NCBI RefSeq assembly: GCF_017312485.1
Contig: NZ_BMBA01000002.1
Location: forward strand, 62,001-126,000
DNA length: 64,000 nucleotides
Source: Clostridium zeae
Lineage (GTDB): Bacteria; Bacillota; Clostridia; Clostridiales; Clostridiaceae
Direction: 5' to 3'
Position numbers and translations under genes: made by a program. Below are positions 36,034-44,886 of the stretch, piece by piece; the stretch's first letter is position 1; each line of letters starts with the position of its first letter. The notes under the pieces were generated by a model that had not been told where the DNA came from, did no database searches, and was given only the letters and a program-made list of their open reading frames with translations.

Positions 36034-36219
36034 TACTCTCCCCCTCAGGTATAAATATTTATTTGTACTACAGGGACAGTAGTCCATCAACAGTGTTGGC
36101 TTATTTTTTCTATAAAACCAACATATGTAATATTATCAAAAGTCATGTAAAATTAAAAAGTCAATATATTCCAAGTTTTCGCTTTAGATACCATAAATTT
36201 TTATATTTTCCTTTATGGA

Positions 36220-36261
36220 AAAAACAGCTTAAATTTCCCTTAAGTAATCTAAGCTGTTTTT
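36220..36261 (-). terminator. Terminator of the SGNH hydrolase gene
   Basis: AAAAACAGCTTA (36220-36231) pairs with TAAGCTGTTTTT (36250-36261), 24 bp beyond the stop codon. The A and T tracts would also allow use from the other strand. Confidence 0.8.
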
Positions 36262-36284
36262 GTACTTTAACAAATCTATTCAAT

Positions 36285-37004
36285 TTAATTACCTTGAAGT
36301 ATGTAACCATACTTTTCTCTTACAAATTTTAGAATAGTTTGAGCTATTATACTATGACCTTCTTCATTTGGGTGTATTCCGTCAATACATAAAAATCTGC
36401 TATAATCTATATATTTAAGAAATTCAGATCTTACATCAATTATAGTAGTCATTGTCTTTTCTGCCACTTCTTTTATGGTATCATTATAAAGATTATGCCA
36501 TTTATAGATTCTATCTTCATTTCCAAGCCACTTTAATATGTTACCTTCAAAATTTTTATCTTCTCTTGTAATCCATTTAAAATATTTCTCAGAATCTAGC
36601 GGTGGTAAAGTCATTAATATTGGAGTTGCCCCTGAATTCTTTACTGTTTCAATCATATTAAGTAATATATTCTTAAAGGTTGGTATATCTGTATTAGGCT
36701 CATGTTCTACATTAGGATTTTCGGCTACATCCTTCCAATTAAAGTCACAATCATTTCCACCAAATTCTATAAGAACTATATCTGGTGATTTTTTTATCAC
36801 ATCACTATAGATCTTACTTATTCCTCTTTTTATTGTATTTCCGAACTTTCCAGCATTATATACAGTTCCATTTATACTACTGCTTACTAAGTTTACAAAA
36901 CAGTCTTTTATATTTGTATATCTTGACTTGTCACAATCGTATACTACTCCTCTAGTTATAGAATCTCCATATACAACCACACTATAGTTCTCTTTATATT
37001 CCAT
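36285..37004 (-). CDS. SGNH/GDSL-family hydrolase
   Basis: A 239-residue esterase/lipase-type hydrolase of the SGNH superfamily. Block I is VVYGDSITRG with the nucleophile Ser, block II has the Gly of VYNAGKFGNT, block III is IEFGGNDCDF with Asn, and block V is DGIHPNEEGH with catalytic Asp and His. There is no signal peptide, so it is cytoplasmic. The substrate is not predictable; relatives deacetylate sugars or hydrolyse esters. The start is placed at the ATG at 37004, where AGAGGTG is 6 nt upstream, rather than the GTG that overlaps that site. Confidence 0.88.
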   Translation of the reverse strand: MEYKENYSVVVYGDSITRGVVYDCDKSRYTNIKDCFVNLVSSSINGTVYNAGKFGNTIKRGISKIYSDVIKKSPDIVLIEFGGNDCDFNWKDVAENPNVEHEPNTDIPTFKNILLNMIETVKNSGATPILMTLPPLDSEKYFKWITREDKNFEGNILKWLGNEDRIYKWHNLYNDTIKEVAEKTMTTIIDVRSEFLKYIDYSRFLCIDGIHPNEEGHSIIAQTILKFVREKYGYILQGN

Positions 37005-37132
37005 ACAATTCACCTCTTAAAATTATAATTATCCTTTAGATATCCAACTTATAATAAACTTATATTTTCAAACTCTCTTATCAAAAATCAGGATAGTTTT
37101 GAAAATAGTTTTCAGTTTGAAGTGGTACATCT

Positions 37133-37450
37133 TTAATACTGTTCTGCAAGTTTTGATATTTGAGTTTCTCTATTACTAAGCCATCTATTAAATATTTCTA
37201 AGATCTCCTCTAAGTTCTCAGCTCCACCAAAACCTTTAAATATTTGGTTTTCTTTAAAACATCGTACCCAGTTATTTGAGCTTTTATGTATATCTACTGG
37301 ATCAAAGATTTTACCTTCATATTCTGTATTAAACAAATCTATAAATACATTCCAATTTCCATCTTCAGCCGTAACTATTTGAATTCCAGTTCCAAGCCCA
37401 CACTTTTTATTTTTTTTATATAAATCTTGAAGAATATCTATATTTATCAT
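37133..37450 (-). CDS. Imm53-like immunity family protein, orphan
   Basis: A 105-residue protein with the pattern of immunity protein 53: a start like LQDLYKKN, then GTGIQIVTAEDGNWNVFIDL, WVRCFKENQIFKGFGGAENL and EILEIFNRWL. Imm53 proteins neutralise toxins delivered by polymorphic toxin systems. No toxin gene with a recognisable trafficking domain lies nearby, so it would be an orphan immunity gene or a domesticated relative. AGAGGAG precedes the ATG at 37450. A 10-bp perfect inverted repeat lies 70 bp upstream. The assignment rests on remembered family pattern. Confidence 0.6.
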   Translation of the reverse strand: MINIDILQDLYKKNKKCGLGTGIQIVTAEDGNWNVFIDLFNTEYEGKIFDPVDIHKSSNNWVRCFKENQIFKGFGGAENLEEILEIFNRWLSNRETQISKLAEQY

Positions 37451-37519
37451 AAAGTTTCTCCTCTATTGAACAAATTTTATTTTATATAAATATTGTATCA
37501 TGTAATCTAAAATAGTCAA

Positions 37520-37542
37520 TACGTAGTTTGTAAAACTACGTA
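37520..37542. other. Perfect 10-bp inverted repeat upstream of the Imm53-like gene
   Basis: TACGTAGTTT-GTA-AAACTACGTA. It contains GC-containing half sites in very AT-rich DNA, as an operator would. It lies about 70 bp before the start codon. Confidence 0.45.
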
Positions 37543-37601
37543 AAATTATATTTATGTTTAAATTTGTTGATTATCAAACCGTAATGATTATATAATAAGC
37601 A

Positions 37602-37636
37602 AAAAACATGTTGATTATCACTAACCAACATGCTTC
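37602..37636 (-). terminator. Terminator of the MocR gene
   Basis: On the minus strand CATGTTG-11 nt-CAACATG followed by TTTTTTG, 19 bp beyond the stop codon. Confidence 0.75.
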
Positions 37637-37654
37637 TACTAACAGTCTATATTT

Positions 37655-38998
37655 TTATAGTAATCTCTGAATTACTTGTCCAATTATCTTTAGTCCAAGC
37701 TTTATTTCATATTCTTCAAGATTTGCTATACATAGCCTTATATGTTTTGCGTTATTCTCTTCTTTGATAAAAAACGTAACACCTTCATCTACATAAACAT
37801 TATTCTTATTTAAGCACTCAATTAATATCTTCATATTTATGCCATCAGGTATTTTAATCCAAATAAAAAATCCGGTTTTAGGTATAAATATTTCACTTTG
37901 AATAACTTGCTCTAAATTTAAGGAAGTAATGCACTTTTTTACGAATTCCATCTTTTTCAAGTATCCTAACTTAACTTTTCTTACATGATTACTAAGCATT
38001 CCACTTTTAATAAAAATCTCTAAAGCTCCCTGAGAAAGCACAGAAGTATTTAAATCATAGCATGTTTTGTATTTAAGAAATTCTTTAGTCAAGTATTTAG
38101 GAAGTATAGCTGCCCCTATTCTTATTCCAGGCATGAAGGTTTTAGAAAAACTTCTCACATAAATGACTCTTTCGTATACATCATAATAGTACATTGATAA
38201 ATTTTTATTATTCACATTTATATCTGCCAAGTAATCATCTTCTATTATATAAACATTATACTTTTCAGCTAAATCAACTATTTTTCTTTTTTCTTTTTCC
38301 GAATAACTGGTTCCTAATGGATTATGAAATCTAGGTATAGTATAAAAAAACTTAACATTTTCATTCTTAAAGATTTTCTCTAATTTCAATAAATCTATTC
38401 CATTTTTATCTCTTTCTATTCCTATTAAATCCACCCCTTCAAGCTCAATAAGTTTTTGTATAACCCCATAAGTTGGTTGCTCTACTAAAATAACTTTTTT
38501 ATTATTAGAAAAATTCATTTTGCATAGTATACTTAAGGCCTGTTGAGCTCCAGTAGTAATAACTATATTTTCATAAGATGAAAATATCTGTTCCTTTTCT
38601 AGATATTCACAAAGATTAATTCTTAAAGATTTTAATCCCTGAGCTTCACCATAAGAAAACAAACTTTGTTTATAATTTTCCACTGCCTTGTTTATGCAGT
38701 GATTAAATTCTTTATATGGAAGAAGCTTATTGTGTGGAAATACCTTTGTAAAATCAATCTTTTCACCTTCTATACTCTCATGTTCTAATTGCTCCACTAA
38801 ATAATATCCACTTTTAGGAATTGAGTATATCATATGCTCAGCCTCTAATTCGGAATAGGCCTTTATTATAGTTGATTTGTTGCAATTATGCTCTTTTGCT
38901 AGAACTCTTATAGCAGGCAATCTTTGTCCTTGCTTTAGCTTCTTTTCTTTTATCAAATCTTTTATGTACAATTTAATAGCTTCATACTTTTTTTCCAT
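37655..38998 (-). CDS. MocR/PdxR-type GntR regulator with aminotransferase domain
   Basis: A 447-residue chimera. Residues about 1-70 are a GntR winged helix (KKLKQGQRLPAIRVLAKEHN, CNKSTIIKAYSELEAEHMIY). The rest is a fold-type I PLP aminotransferase domain, with TGAQQALSIL, the ETP-like IPRFHNPLG, the IIEDDYLAD motif and the PLP-lysine motif RSFSKTFMPGIRIG. Such proteins sense PLP or amino compounds and control neighbouring genes. It is divergent from an EamA exporter with paired operators in the gap. The start is ATG at 38998, 8 nt after AAGGAG; a GTG at 39007 overlaps that site. Confidence 0.9.
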   Translation of the reverse strand: MEKKYEAIKLYIKDLIKEKKLKQGQRLPAIRVLAKEHNCNKSTIIKAYSELEAEHMIYSIPKSGYYLVEQLEHESIEGEKIDFTKVFPHNKLLPYKEFNHCINKAVENYKQSLFSYGEAQGLKSLRINLCEYLEKEQIFSSYENIVITTGAQQALSILCKMNFSNNKKVILVEQPTYGVIQKLIELEGVDLIGIERDKNGIDLLKLEKIFKNENVKFFYTIPRFHNPLGTSYSEKEKRKIVDLAEKYNVYIIEDDYLADINVNNKNLSMYYYDVYERVIYVRSFSKTFMPGIRIGAAILPKYLTKEFLKYKTCYDLNTSVLSQGALEIFIKSGMLSNHVRKVKLGYLKKMEFVKKCITSLNLEQVIQSEIFIPKTGFFIWIKIPDGINMKILIECLNKNNVYVDEGVTFFIKEENNAKHIRLCIANLEEYEIKLGLKIIGQVIQRLL

Positions 38999-39041
38999 AA
39001 ACCGCACTCCTTGTTACTTAAATCTTAATATAAAATATATC

Positions 39042-39102
39042 TTTGTACCAGTACAAAAGCATCTTTTATATAATTGTACCGCTTATTATTTAATATTATA
39101 AT
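39042..39102. promoter_or_regulatory. MocR operators and divergent EamA promoter
   Basis: A palindrome TTTGTAC-CA-GTACAAA (39042-39057) and a half site TTGTACC (39074-39080) in direct repeat with TTGTACC at 39043-39049, 31 bp apart. The second site, TTGTAC at 39074-39079, also serves as -35 for TATAAT at 39097-39102 (17 nt) on the plus strand. On the minus strand TTGTAC with TATATT about 18 nt later can drive the regulator. The layout fits the MocR type of regulation. Confidence 0.65.
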
Positions 39103-39137
39103 TTCAGCAAATGAAGTTTTTATATAAAGGAGTTCGC

Positions 39138-39965
39138 ATGAATATTAAGAAAAAAGCCTTATTATATCTTATTCTAGCATCAATACTATGGAGTATTGGT
39201 GGACTTTTTATAAAATTGATACACTGGAACCCAATCGCCATTGCTGGTGCCCGAAGTGGAATTGCGTCGTTAGTAATGCTGCTTTATTTAAGAAAACCTA
39301 TAAATATAAAAGATAAAACCAAATTATTCGGAGCATTAAATTATTCATGTTTATTTATTTTATTTGTTACTGCCAACAAATTGACTACTTCAGCTAATGC
39401 TATATTACTGCAATTCACAGCACCAATATGGGTTGTTCTATTTTCAAAAAAATTTTTAAAGGAAAGCATAAAAAATTATGATTTGTTAACAATCTTTTTT
39501 GTCTTTATAGGAATGATTCTTTTCTTTTTAGGCAATCTTAACACTGGAAATATGCTCGGAAACCTTTTAGCAATTTTAAGCGGTGTCGCTATGTCTGGAG
39601 TTGTTATTTTCTTAAAACTCCAAAAAGAAGGCTCCCCTACAGAAATGGCACTGTTAGGAAATATAATAACCTTTTTAATAGCTATACCATTTTTTCTTCC
39701 TTTTCTACCAACCCTACAAAATGTTCTAGCTTTATTAGTACTTGGAATATTTCAGGTAGGTATTTCCTATATACTTTACACAAATGCAGTTAAATATGTA
39801 TCCCCTATAGAAGCTATACTAATTCCAGTACTTGAGCCTCTATTAAATCCAATTTGGGTATTTATTTTTACTAAAGAAGCTCCTGGATTCAATTCACTAA
39901 TCGGTGGATTAATTGTAGTACTAAGTATTACGTTAAGAGAAGTCTATATTCATAAAAAATTATAA
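39138..39965 (+). CDS. EamA/DMT family transporter
   Basis: A 275-residue ten-helix exporter made of two EamA repeats (LILASILWSIGGLFIKLI in the first; LGNLLAILSGVAMSGVVIFL begins the second, with ISYILYTNAVKYVSPIEAIL and EPLLNPIWVFIF). Such proteins export amino acids or metabolites. The start is the ATG at 39138, after AAAGGAG; an upstream in-frame ATG at 39111 would put that ribosome site inside the gene. It is divergently paired with the MocR regulator, which most likely controls it. It ends in a strong terminator. Confidence 0.9.
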   Translation: MNIKKKALLYLILASILWSIGGLFIKLIHWNPIAIAGARSGIASLVMLLYLRKPINIKDKTKLFGALNYSCLFILFVTANKLTTSANAILLQFTAPIWVVLFSKKFLKESIKNYDLLTIFFVFIGMILFFLGNLNTGNMLGNLLAILSGVAMSGVVIFLKLQKEGSPTEMALLGNIITFLIAIPFFLPFLPTLQNVLALLVLGIFQVGISYILYTNAVKYVSPIEAILIPVLEPLLNPIWVFIFTKEAPGFNSLIGGLIVVLSITLREVYIHKKL

Positions 39966-39967
39966 AT

Positions 39968-39998
39968 AAAAGCTGTAACCTATGGGTTACAGCTTTTT
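39968..39998 (+). terminator. Terminator of the EamA gene
   Basis: AAAAGCTGTAACC-TATG-GGTTACAGCTTTT, 13-bp perfect stem followed by T, right after the stop codon. Confidence 0.9.
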
Positions 39999-40105
39999 TA
40001 TATAATTCTATAAATTATCGCTTAAAAATCGCAGCTTTATTTCGTTATGAAATTCTCTTCCACCTTCATGACCATTAAAAGGAGATATTTTTTAGATTTA
40101 TGGAA

Positions 40106-41272
40106 TTAGTATTTATCTGCAATTACACCAAAGATACTTGCTTTTATATGTGGATTATTTTTCAATACTTTAAGTTGGTCCACTGACCCAGTAACCACTA
40201 TTCCTCCAGTTTTTATGACCTTTGAATCATACTTTAGAGCACTATTTGAATCATTTTCCTGCACTATATTTAGTTCTTTTTTTAAATAGTTCACTTCATC
40301 ACTCTTAATAGCATTTAATTCATTCTTACTATAATTATTTCTGTATAAACTTTCTACAAATTTATCTACAGGCTTATCAAGCTTATACCCATTTAGATCT
40401 ATAGCTTTTATCCCAATAGCACTATCTTCAGAAACCACACGTCTAAACAATCCATCTTTTCTCGTACCATTATAACCTTCTCTTATATTTTTTGTATCAC
40501 TTTCATCACTTTTCACTATATTTTTCTTCTGCTCATCAGAAAGAGTATCCACCCAATACCAGGTTATATCTACGCCTTTTGGAATCATCCCATTTACTTC
40601 TTCTATTGAATAGTACTTATCAAAAGATAAAGCTACCTCAGCTATTTTTTTATTATCTACTTCGTCTAACTTTTGCAGATCATTTCTATACAAATCCTTG
40701 TAATCACTAAAAGGATAGAAAAACATCATCTTTCTTTGACCAAGAGAGTTAAAAAAATCTACCTCCTTAAGCTGATCATGAAGACTTTCTGGGGTTATTG
40801 TACTTACTCCTTTTCCTAAAATATTAACATGCGCTTCTTGTTCTCTCTCTGTTATAAGATTTTCTTTTAAGTTGAATTCTCTTTCAATAGGCTCAGTTGC
40901 AACTACATTTTGCCCTATAACTTTATAGGTGTCATATTTTAGATTTGCAGAAAGAAATCCTTTGTTATAAGCTAACTGACCTAAATATCTATTAGGATGC
41001 ATTATTTCGTATTCTTTTTCTATATCCTCTGCTACACTACTCTTTTTGTCTAATAGCTTCAAATCAATTCCATTGATTGTGGTCTGAACTTTTGCATCTA
41101 TATTTTTTATTACTACTTTAGTTGCTACCATATACAATATAGATGAAATAATTGCAATGATAATAGCAAAGATTCCTATTGATTTTAGTTTTGCCTTCAA
41201 TATAACCTTTCTAGTGTTCTTATTTTTAACATCAAACAAATCATCAATTTTGTTTTCAAAATCATCTTTCAT
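40106..41272 (-). CDS. Membrane-anchored anti-sigma factor (Sigma_reg type)
   Basis: A 388-residue protein with a short cytoplasmic N-terminus (DDFENKIDDLFDVKNKNTRK), one membrane helix (about 32-52) and a large extracellular domain. The arrangement fits the sigma-regulator N-/C-terminal family of anti-sigma factors encoded next to ECF sigma genes in Firmicutes (the sigma-M partner YhdL type). Its start overlaps the upstream sigma gene by 11 bp. It would hold the sigma factor at the membrane until an envelope signal arrives. The extracellular part has no recognised ligand motif. Confidence 0.8.
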   Translation of the reverse strand: MKDDFENKIDDLFDVKNKNTRKVILKAKLKSIGIFAIIIAIISSILYMVATKVVIKNIDAKVQTTINGIDLKLLDKKSSVAEDIEKEYEIMHPNRYLGQLAYNKGFLSANLKYDTYKVIGQNVVATEPIEREFNLKENLITEREQEAHVNILGKGVSTITPESLHDQLKEVDFFNSLGQRKMMFFYPFSDYKDLYRNDLQKLDEVDNKKIAEVALSFDKYYSIEEVNGMIPKGVDITWYWVDTLSDEQKKNIVKSDESDTKNIREGYNGTRKDGLFRRVVSEDSAIGIKAIDLNGYKLDKPVDKFVESLYRNNYSKNELNAIKSDEVNYLKKELNIVQENDSNSALKYDSKVIKTGGIVVTGSVDQLKVLKNNPHIKASIFGVIADKY

Positions 41273-41774
41273 AATTCAATTCCTCCCAAACTTTTATAAA
41301 TTGCTTACGGGCTCTAAACAAATAATTTTTCACAAGATTCTCATTTATATCTAGCAGAGCCCCGATTTCCTTATAACTTAAATCCATATCATATTTAAGC
41401 AAAAGTAAATTTTTGAACACAGGTTTTAAGTTATCCATTACAACTGAGATTTGTCCGCTAATCAAACTATTAATAATTATAGCTTCGCAATCCTCTTCAC
41501 TAGCTAAATTGTTAAGAAAAGTACCATCATCCACATTTGCAGAAGGATATCTTGCACCTTTCCTACACAAATCATAAAATTCATTTAGTGCCACTCTAAA
41601 TAACCAAGCATCAACTTTTTTAATGTCAATCCCAGCTAAATTATTTATTAGCTTTATAAAGCAATTTTGAACAATATCTTCAGCATCATGATGATTGCAT
41701 CCATTCTTAATTAAATATTTATATACTATAAGAAATTTTTCTTTTAAGACTTTGTTAAGTTCTTCATTGTACAT
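41262..41774 (-). CDS. ECF-type RNA polymerase sigma factor
   Basis: A 170-residue sigma factor with region 2 (YLIKNGCNHHDAEDIVQNCF, AWLFRVALNEFYDLCRKG) and region 4 (LLLKYDMDLSYKEIGALLDI, NENLVKNYLFRARKQFI). Together with the anti-sigma gene it forms a cell-envelope stress module. The start is placed at the ATG at 41774 (MYNEELN), 6 nt after AGGAGAAA. The targets are unknown; an autoregulated promoter is expected in the 420-bp upstream gap, but I could not define its -35/-10. Confidence 0.9.
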   Translation of the reverse strand: MYNEELNKVLKEKFLIVYKYLIKNGCNHHDAEDIVQNCFIKLINNLAGIDIKKVDAWLFRVALNEFYDLCRKGARYPSANVDDGTFLNNLASEEDCEAIIINSLISGQISVVMDNLKPVFKNLLLLKYDMDLSYKEIGALLDINENLVKNYLFRARKQFIKVWEELNYER

Positions 41775-42057
41775 CACTTTCTCCTAGCTAAATTTGAAAA
41801 TACTTCACACTAAACTGCATGCATATTAGTTTTTTGAGTCTACATATAAATAACGCTCAATAGTCTAAAATGTTAGCAGTTAATGGCAAAAAAATTATAA
41901 CATTATTTTATTTTATAGGACAGGCTAGATTTTTATTTAGTAGCCATTAAAGCAATGTGTTGAAATTAAGCTATTAGTCATCCGACGCTTTAATGAGTTT
42001 ACGCATAATTATTCACAGCTTTCATTGAATTATATTTTTCTAAAAAACAAAAATACA

Positions 42058-42085
42058 CCGTATTACTCTTATAAGAATAATACGG
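42058..42085 (-). terminator. Hairpin downstream of the 42.2-kb GNAT gene
   Basis: On the minus strand CCGTATTATTCTTATAAGAGTAATACGG-type stem (13 pairs, one G-U) with T-rich sequence after it. The rest of the gap 41775-42196 is AT-rich, with a DnaA-box-like TTATTCACA at 42009-42017. Confidence 0.6.
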
Positions 42086-42196
42086 CGTTGAAATATTCTA
42101 AACATTACACTTTATATATTTTTTTACTTCTAAAAACTTATTATCTAGTTTGCTTCTTTAACACAACTTGCTAAACAGGTGGGCTAAGCCTTGCTA

Positions 42197-42712
42197 TTAA
42201 TTATTTGATAAAATTTTATATTCATATAGCTCTTCATTTTCTTCTTCATCAATAACAATCCCAAGTAATAATCCATTATTCTTCTCTATAATCTTTTTCG
42301 ATCCTAAATTGTTTGTATTACAAGTGACTACTGGCTCTTCTATTCCAATTTCTCTTGCCTTTTCAATGGCTTGTCTTAATATTTCTGAACCATACCCTTT
42401 ATTTCTAAAGCTAGGTGATATATCATATCCTATATGCCCAGCTCCCTTTATTTCCTCATGCCTCACCCTAACTACTCCAACAACATTATTATTATCTAGT
42501 AGCCAATAATTTGTGGTTCTTACTGAATCCTCAGGTACATCAATACCCTCAGAAAGCTTATATAATTCTTCCAAGTACTCATCAAAATTTTCTATTGCTT
42601 TCTTATATTTTTCAAAGTAGTAATTATCCTCTGTATTTTTATAAGAAAACGCATACTCTTGAAAGCTCTTTTCATAATCCTTGCTAGGCAATACTAAAGT
42701 TGTTTCTTTCAT
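42197..42712 (-). CDS. GNAT family N-acetyltransferase
   Basis: A 171-residue acetyltransferase. The core NVVGVVRVRHEEIKGAGHIG, ISPSFRNKGYGSEILRQAIE (acetyl-CoA pyrophosphate loop, RNKGYG) and PVVTCNTNNLGSKKIIEKNN is clear. The C-terminal YEYKI strand is typical of YitI/YoaP-like small-molecule acetyltransferases. Substrate unknown. GGAGG precedes the ATG at 42712. Confidence 0.88.
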   Translation of the reverse strand: MKETTLVLPSKDYEKSFQEYAFSYKNTEDNYYFEKYKKAIENFDEYLEELYKLSEGIDVPEDSVRTTNYWLLDNNNVVGVVRVRHEEIKGAGHIGYDISPSFRNKGYGSEILRQAIEKAREIGIEEPVVTCNTNNLGSKKIIEKNNGLLLGIVIDEEENEELYEYKILSNN

Positions 42713-42855
42713 ACATAACCTCCATTTTATTTAAATTAACTACTTATCGTTTTATCGTAATTATATCATGATTATACAGATTTTTATGTAATTCAAGCTT
42801 AAGATTAAATTGCTTTTTATATCAATTTTATATTTATTAATCTTACTAAGACAAA

Positions 42856-42884
42856 AAGCCCTATATTCACGAAATATAGAGCTT
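42856..42884 (-). terminator. Terminator of the AraC/GyrI gene
   Basis: AAGC-CTATATT pairs with AATATAG-GCTT (one unpaired base in each arm), 12 bp after the stop codon, with A/T tracts. Confidence 0.7.
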
Positions 42885-42895
42885 CAAACTTATTA

Positions 42896-43804
42896 TTATA
42901 GATTTAATTGTCTAACTGGCCGCGCTTCTATATAACCTCTATAGCCCATTGGTGCAAGCTGAAATCTTGGTGCTTCTTCGTCAGCCCATTGAAAGCCATA
43001 AACCTTAGGATCATATTTTTTCATTGTATCCCATAGCTTACCTATTTCCTCACCAAAGTTTTCATCATCATAAGGAGTTCCTTGAAAAACCATCATTTTA
43101 CATGGTGGTAGTTCTATCAAATCGAATCCTTCTGGTATTTCACCAGAGTACGTAACTGGCACCTCAACTCCTTGGCAATATTCTGAAGTACCAGCCTTAC
43201 GTAACCCCATAGGTAGCCACATCCCAATAGGCTCATACAAAGCTTCTTTTATTCCACAAAGTACATCCCACACTTCACAACCTACTTCTTCACAATACTC
43301 AAAATAGTGAGTAGCTTTGATACCTCTCTTTAGTATTACCTTTCTCTCTGGACGGTCAACTACTTGAACAAAAACAGTATTTGAGCTTTGATTTTCAGCC
43401 ATAATATTCACTCCTCTTTCAAATGTAAGGTAATTCCCACGGATATTTTCTGGTATAAAGAACTTAATTAGCGGTTGCTTATTACAGTAATTGCTTGGAG
43501 TAATTCCAAACTGTTTTGAAAAGGCTCTTGTAAAACCTTCATGAGAATCAAATACAAAATCAAATGCTACATCAGTAATTTTATTTTCTTTGTTTCTTAA
43601 CATTAATGCAGCCTTTGACAATCTAGCAACTCTGATATAATCAAAAGGTGTCTTACCAGTGATTTCTTTAAATATTCGAGCAGCATACCAAACTGAATAT
43701 TGAGCTTCTTTTGCCAACATATTTAATGTAATTGGTTCGTTAATATGGTCTTCAATATAATTTACCATACGAGCAACAGCACTTTTCTTCTCCAAATTCT
43801 CCAT
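42896..43804 (-). CDS. AraC-family regulator with GyrI-like effector domain
   Basis: A 302-residue regulator. The N-terminal AraC double HTH (ITLNMLAKEAQYSVWYAARI and ITDVAFDFVFDSHEGFTRAF, followed by GITPSNY) covers about residues 15-110. The C-terminal half (about 130-300) is a GyrI-like/SOUL-type ligand domain, with PERKVILKRGIKATHYFEYC and the DLIELPPCKMMVFQGTPYDD strand. Such proteins resemble the Rob/TipA group that bind amphipathic compounds and control export or stress genes. Good ribosome site AGGAGGTGA before the ATG at 43804. Confidence 0.88.
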   Translation of the reverse strand: MENLEKKSAVARMVNYIEDHINEPITLNMLAKEAQYSVWYAARIFKEITGKTPFDYIRVARLSKAALMLRNKENKITDVAFDFVFDSHEGFTRAFSKQFGITPSNYCNKQPLIKFFIPENIRGNYLTFERGVNIMAENQSSNTVFVQVVDRPERKVILKRGIKATHYFEYCEEVGCEVWDVLCGIKEALYEPIGMWLPMGLRKAGTSEYCQGVEVPVTYSGEIPEGFDLIELPPCKMMVFQGTPYDDENFGEEIGKLWDTMKKYDPKVYGFQWADEEAPRFQLAPMGYRGYIEARPVRQLNL

Positions 43805-43883
43805 GCTCTCACCTCCTAAAATAAGGATATCATGGAATAAGTCCCTCTTACTTGACCTGTGTTGTCAATCTTACACTCTAACA

Positions 43884-44203
43884 CTAACCTTTTTGTTTCT
43901 CTGATAACTCTTTGAAAAGTTCTATTAGTTTTGGGTGAAAATCATCAAAAGTAGGGTATTTTTCTCTGTTATTTTCATATTCTTTTAGTTTCTCAGTAAT
44001 TGCATTTATATAAATAAACTTATTTGAACATACAACATAACACTTAGCGATGTACTGAATGAAAATCCATTCATCATCATTTCTTTATATAGATTTACAA
44101 CCTGTTCTTTATCATATTAAGAGAAATATCCTTTGATATCCCTTTCGATATCTCGTGTACCCGCTTGTACAACAAGTTTATAACTTTGTTGATAATTCGT
44201 CAT
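43884..44203 (-). pseudogene. Decayed gene with nonsense codon and frameshift
   Basis: From the ATG at 44203 the frame reads MTNYQQSYKLVVQAGTRD and on to GYFS, then meets TAA at 44119-44117. The same frame continues after it as YDKEQVVNLYKEMMMNGFSF, then stops again. Near 44030 a shift to another frame gives NKFIYINAITEKLKEYENN and PTFDDFHPKLIELFKELSEK up to TAG at 43886-43884. Together these make a coherent protein of about 105 residues, which argues for recent decay by one stop and one frameshift. I do not recognise the family. The gap 44204-44295 shows nothing else. Confidence 0.55.
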
Positions 44204-44295
44204 ATTTGAAAATTGCGAGACAATTTAGGCTGACTCCAGAAAGCATCCTATAAATTGGAACTGTTCACTTTGCATACTGCATATTTTTAACAGTG

Positions 44296-44886
44296 CTACT
44301 TTAACTGCTTCCTCATGACAAGACCTTGTTCAGTCTCAAAAAACAAATGAAATTCATTTTTTTTATACATATCAAAATGACCGCCAAAATCTGATGATTG
44401 ATAAGTAGATTCTTTGTATGGGTATGCCTCCACAAAGTCAAAATCATCCTGAACCGCATCCTTACACACACGCTCCAAAAGCAGCGTGGCAATGCCTTTT
44501 CTTTTCATCTCCGGTGCAATAACGAAACAAAATATGGATTTCACCTTGATGCCTGTGTTAGATTCCTCCAAAGGTACATAATCCATAAATCTTCGCCAAC
44601 TAGCACATTTCAAACAATCTGATTTCGTATTGGCGTTGCACCATCCAACGACCTTATCACAACTATAAGCAAGATAACCTTGAATATTATTCTCTTTAAC
44701 ATATTGTAAGGCACATTTTCTTCTTTTCTCTGCTGTTGAAAAATCTTTGCCATCATAATCATCATTACACCAACACACACAATAGCATTTATTCTCATCT
44801 ACATTGTCATCGTGTGGCGTAGTGTCAAAAAAACGTATGTAATCTTCTGCAAGCTCTGGTATCAACTTACGTATCTCAATATCCAT
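44296..44886 (-). CDS. GNAT family N-acetyltransferase
   Basis: A 196-residue acetyltransferase with KSIFCFVIAPEMKRKGIATL and LLERVCKDA forming the acetyl-CoA loop (RKGIAT), followed by DFVEAYPYKES and the terminal FHLFFETEQGLVMRKQL. An unusual cysteine-rich N-terminal half (CYCVCWCNDD, CLKCASWRR) lies before it. The DNA looks less AT-rich than its neighbours, with more C and G in third positions, which suggests recent transfer. Substrate unknown. GGAGG precedes the ATG at 44886. Confidence 0.85.
   Translation of the reverse strand: MDIEIRKLIPELAEDYIRFFDTTPHDDNVDENKCYCVCWCNDDYDGKDFSTAEKRRKCALQYVKENNIQGYLAYSCDKVVGWCNANTKSDCLKCASWRRFMDYVPLEESNTGIKVKSIFCFVIAPEMKRKGIATLLLERVCKDAVQDDFDFVEAYPYKESTYQSSDFGGHFDMYKKNEFHLFFETEQGLVMRKQLK

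Noticed and set aside
44398-44798. Small frames overlapping the cysteine-rich GNAT gene
   Set aside because: The GNAT frame has the ribosome site and the acetyl-CoA motif; the others have neither.
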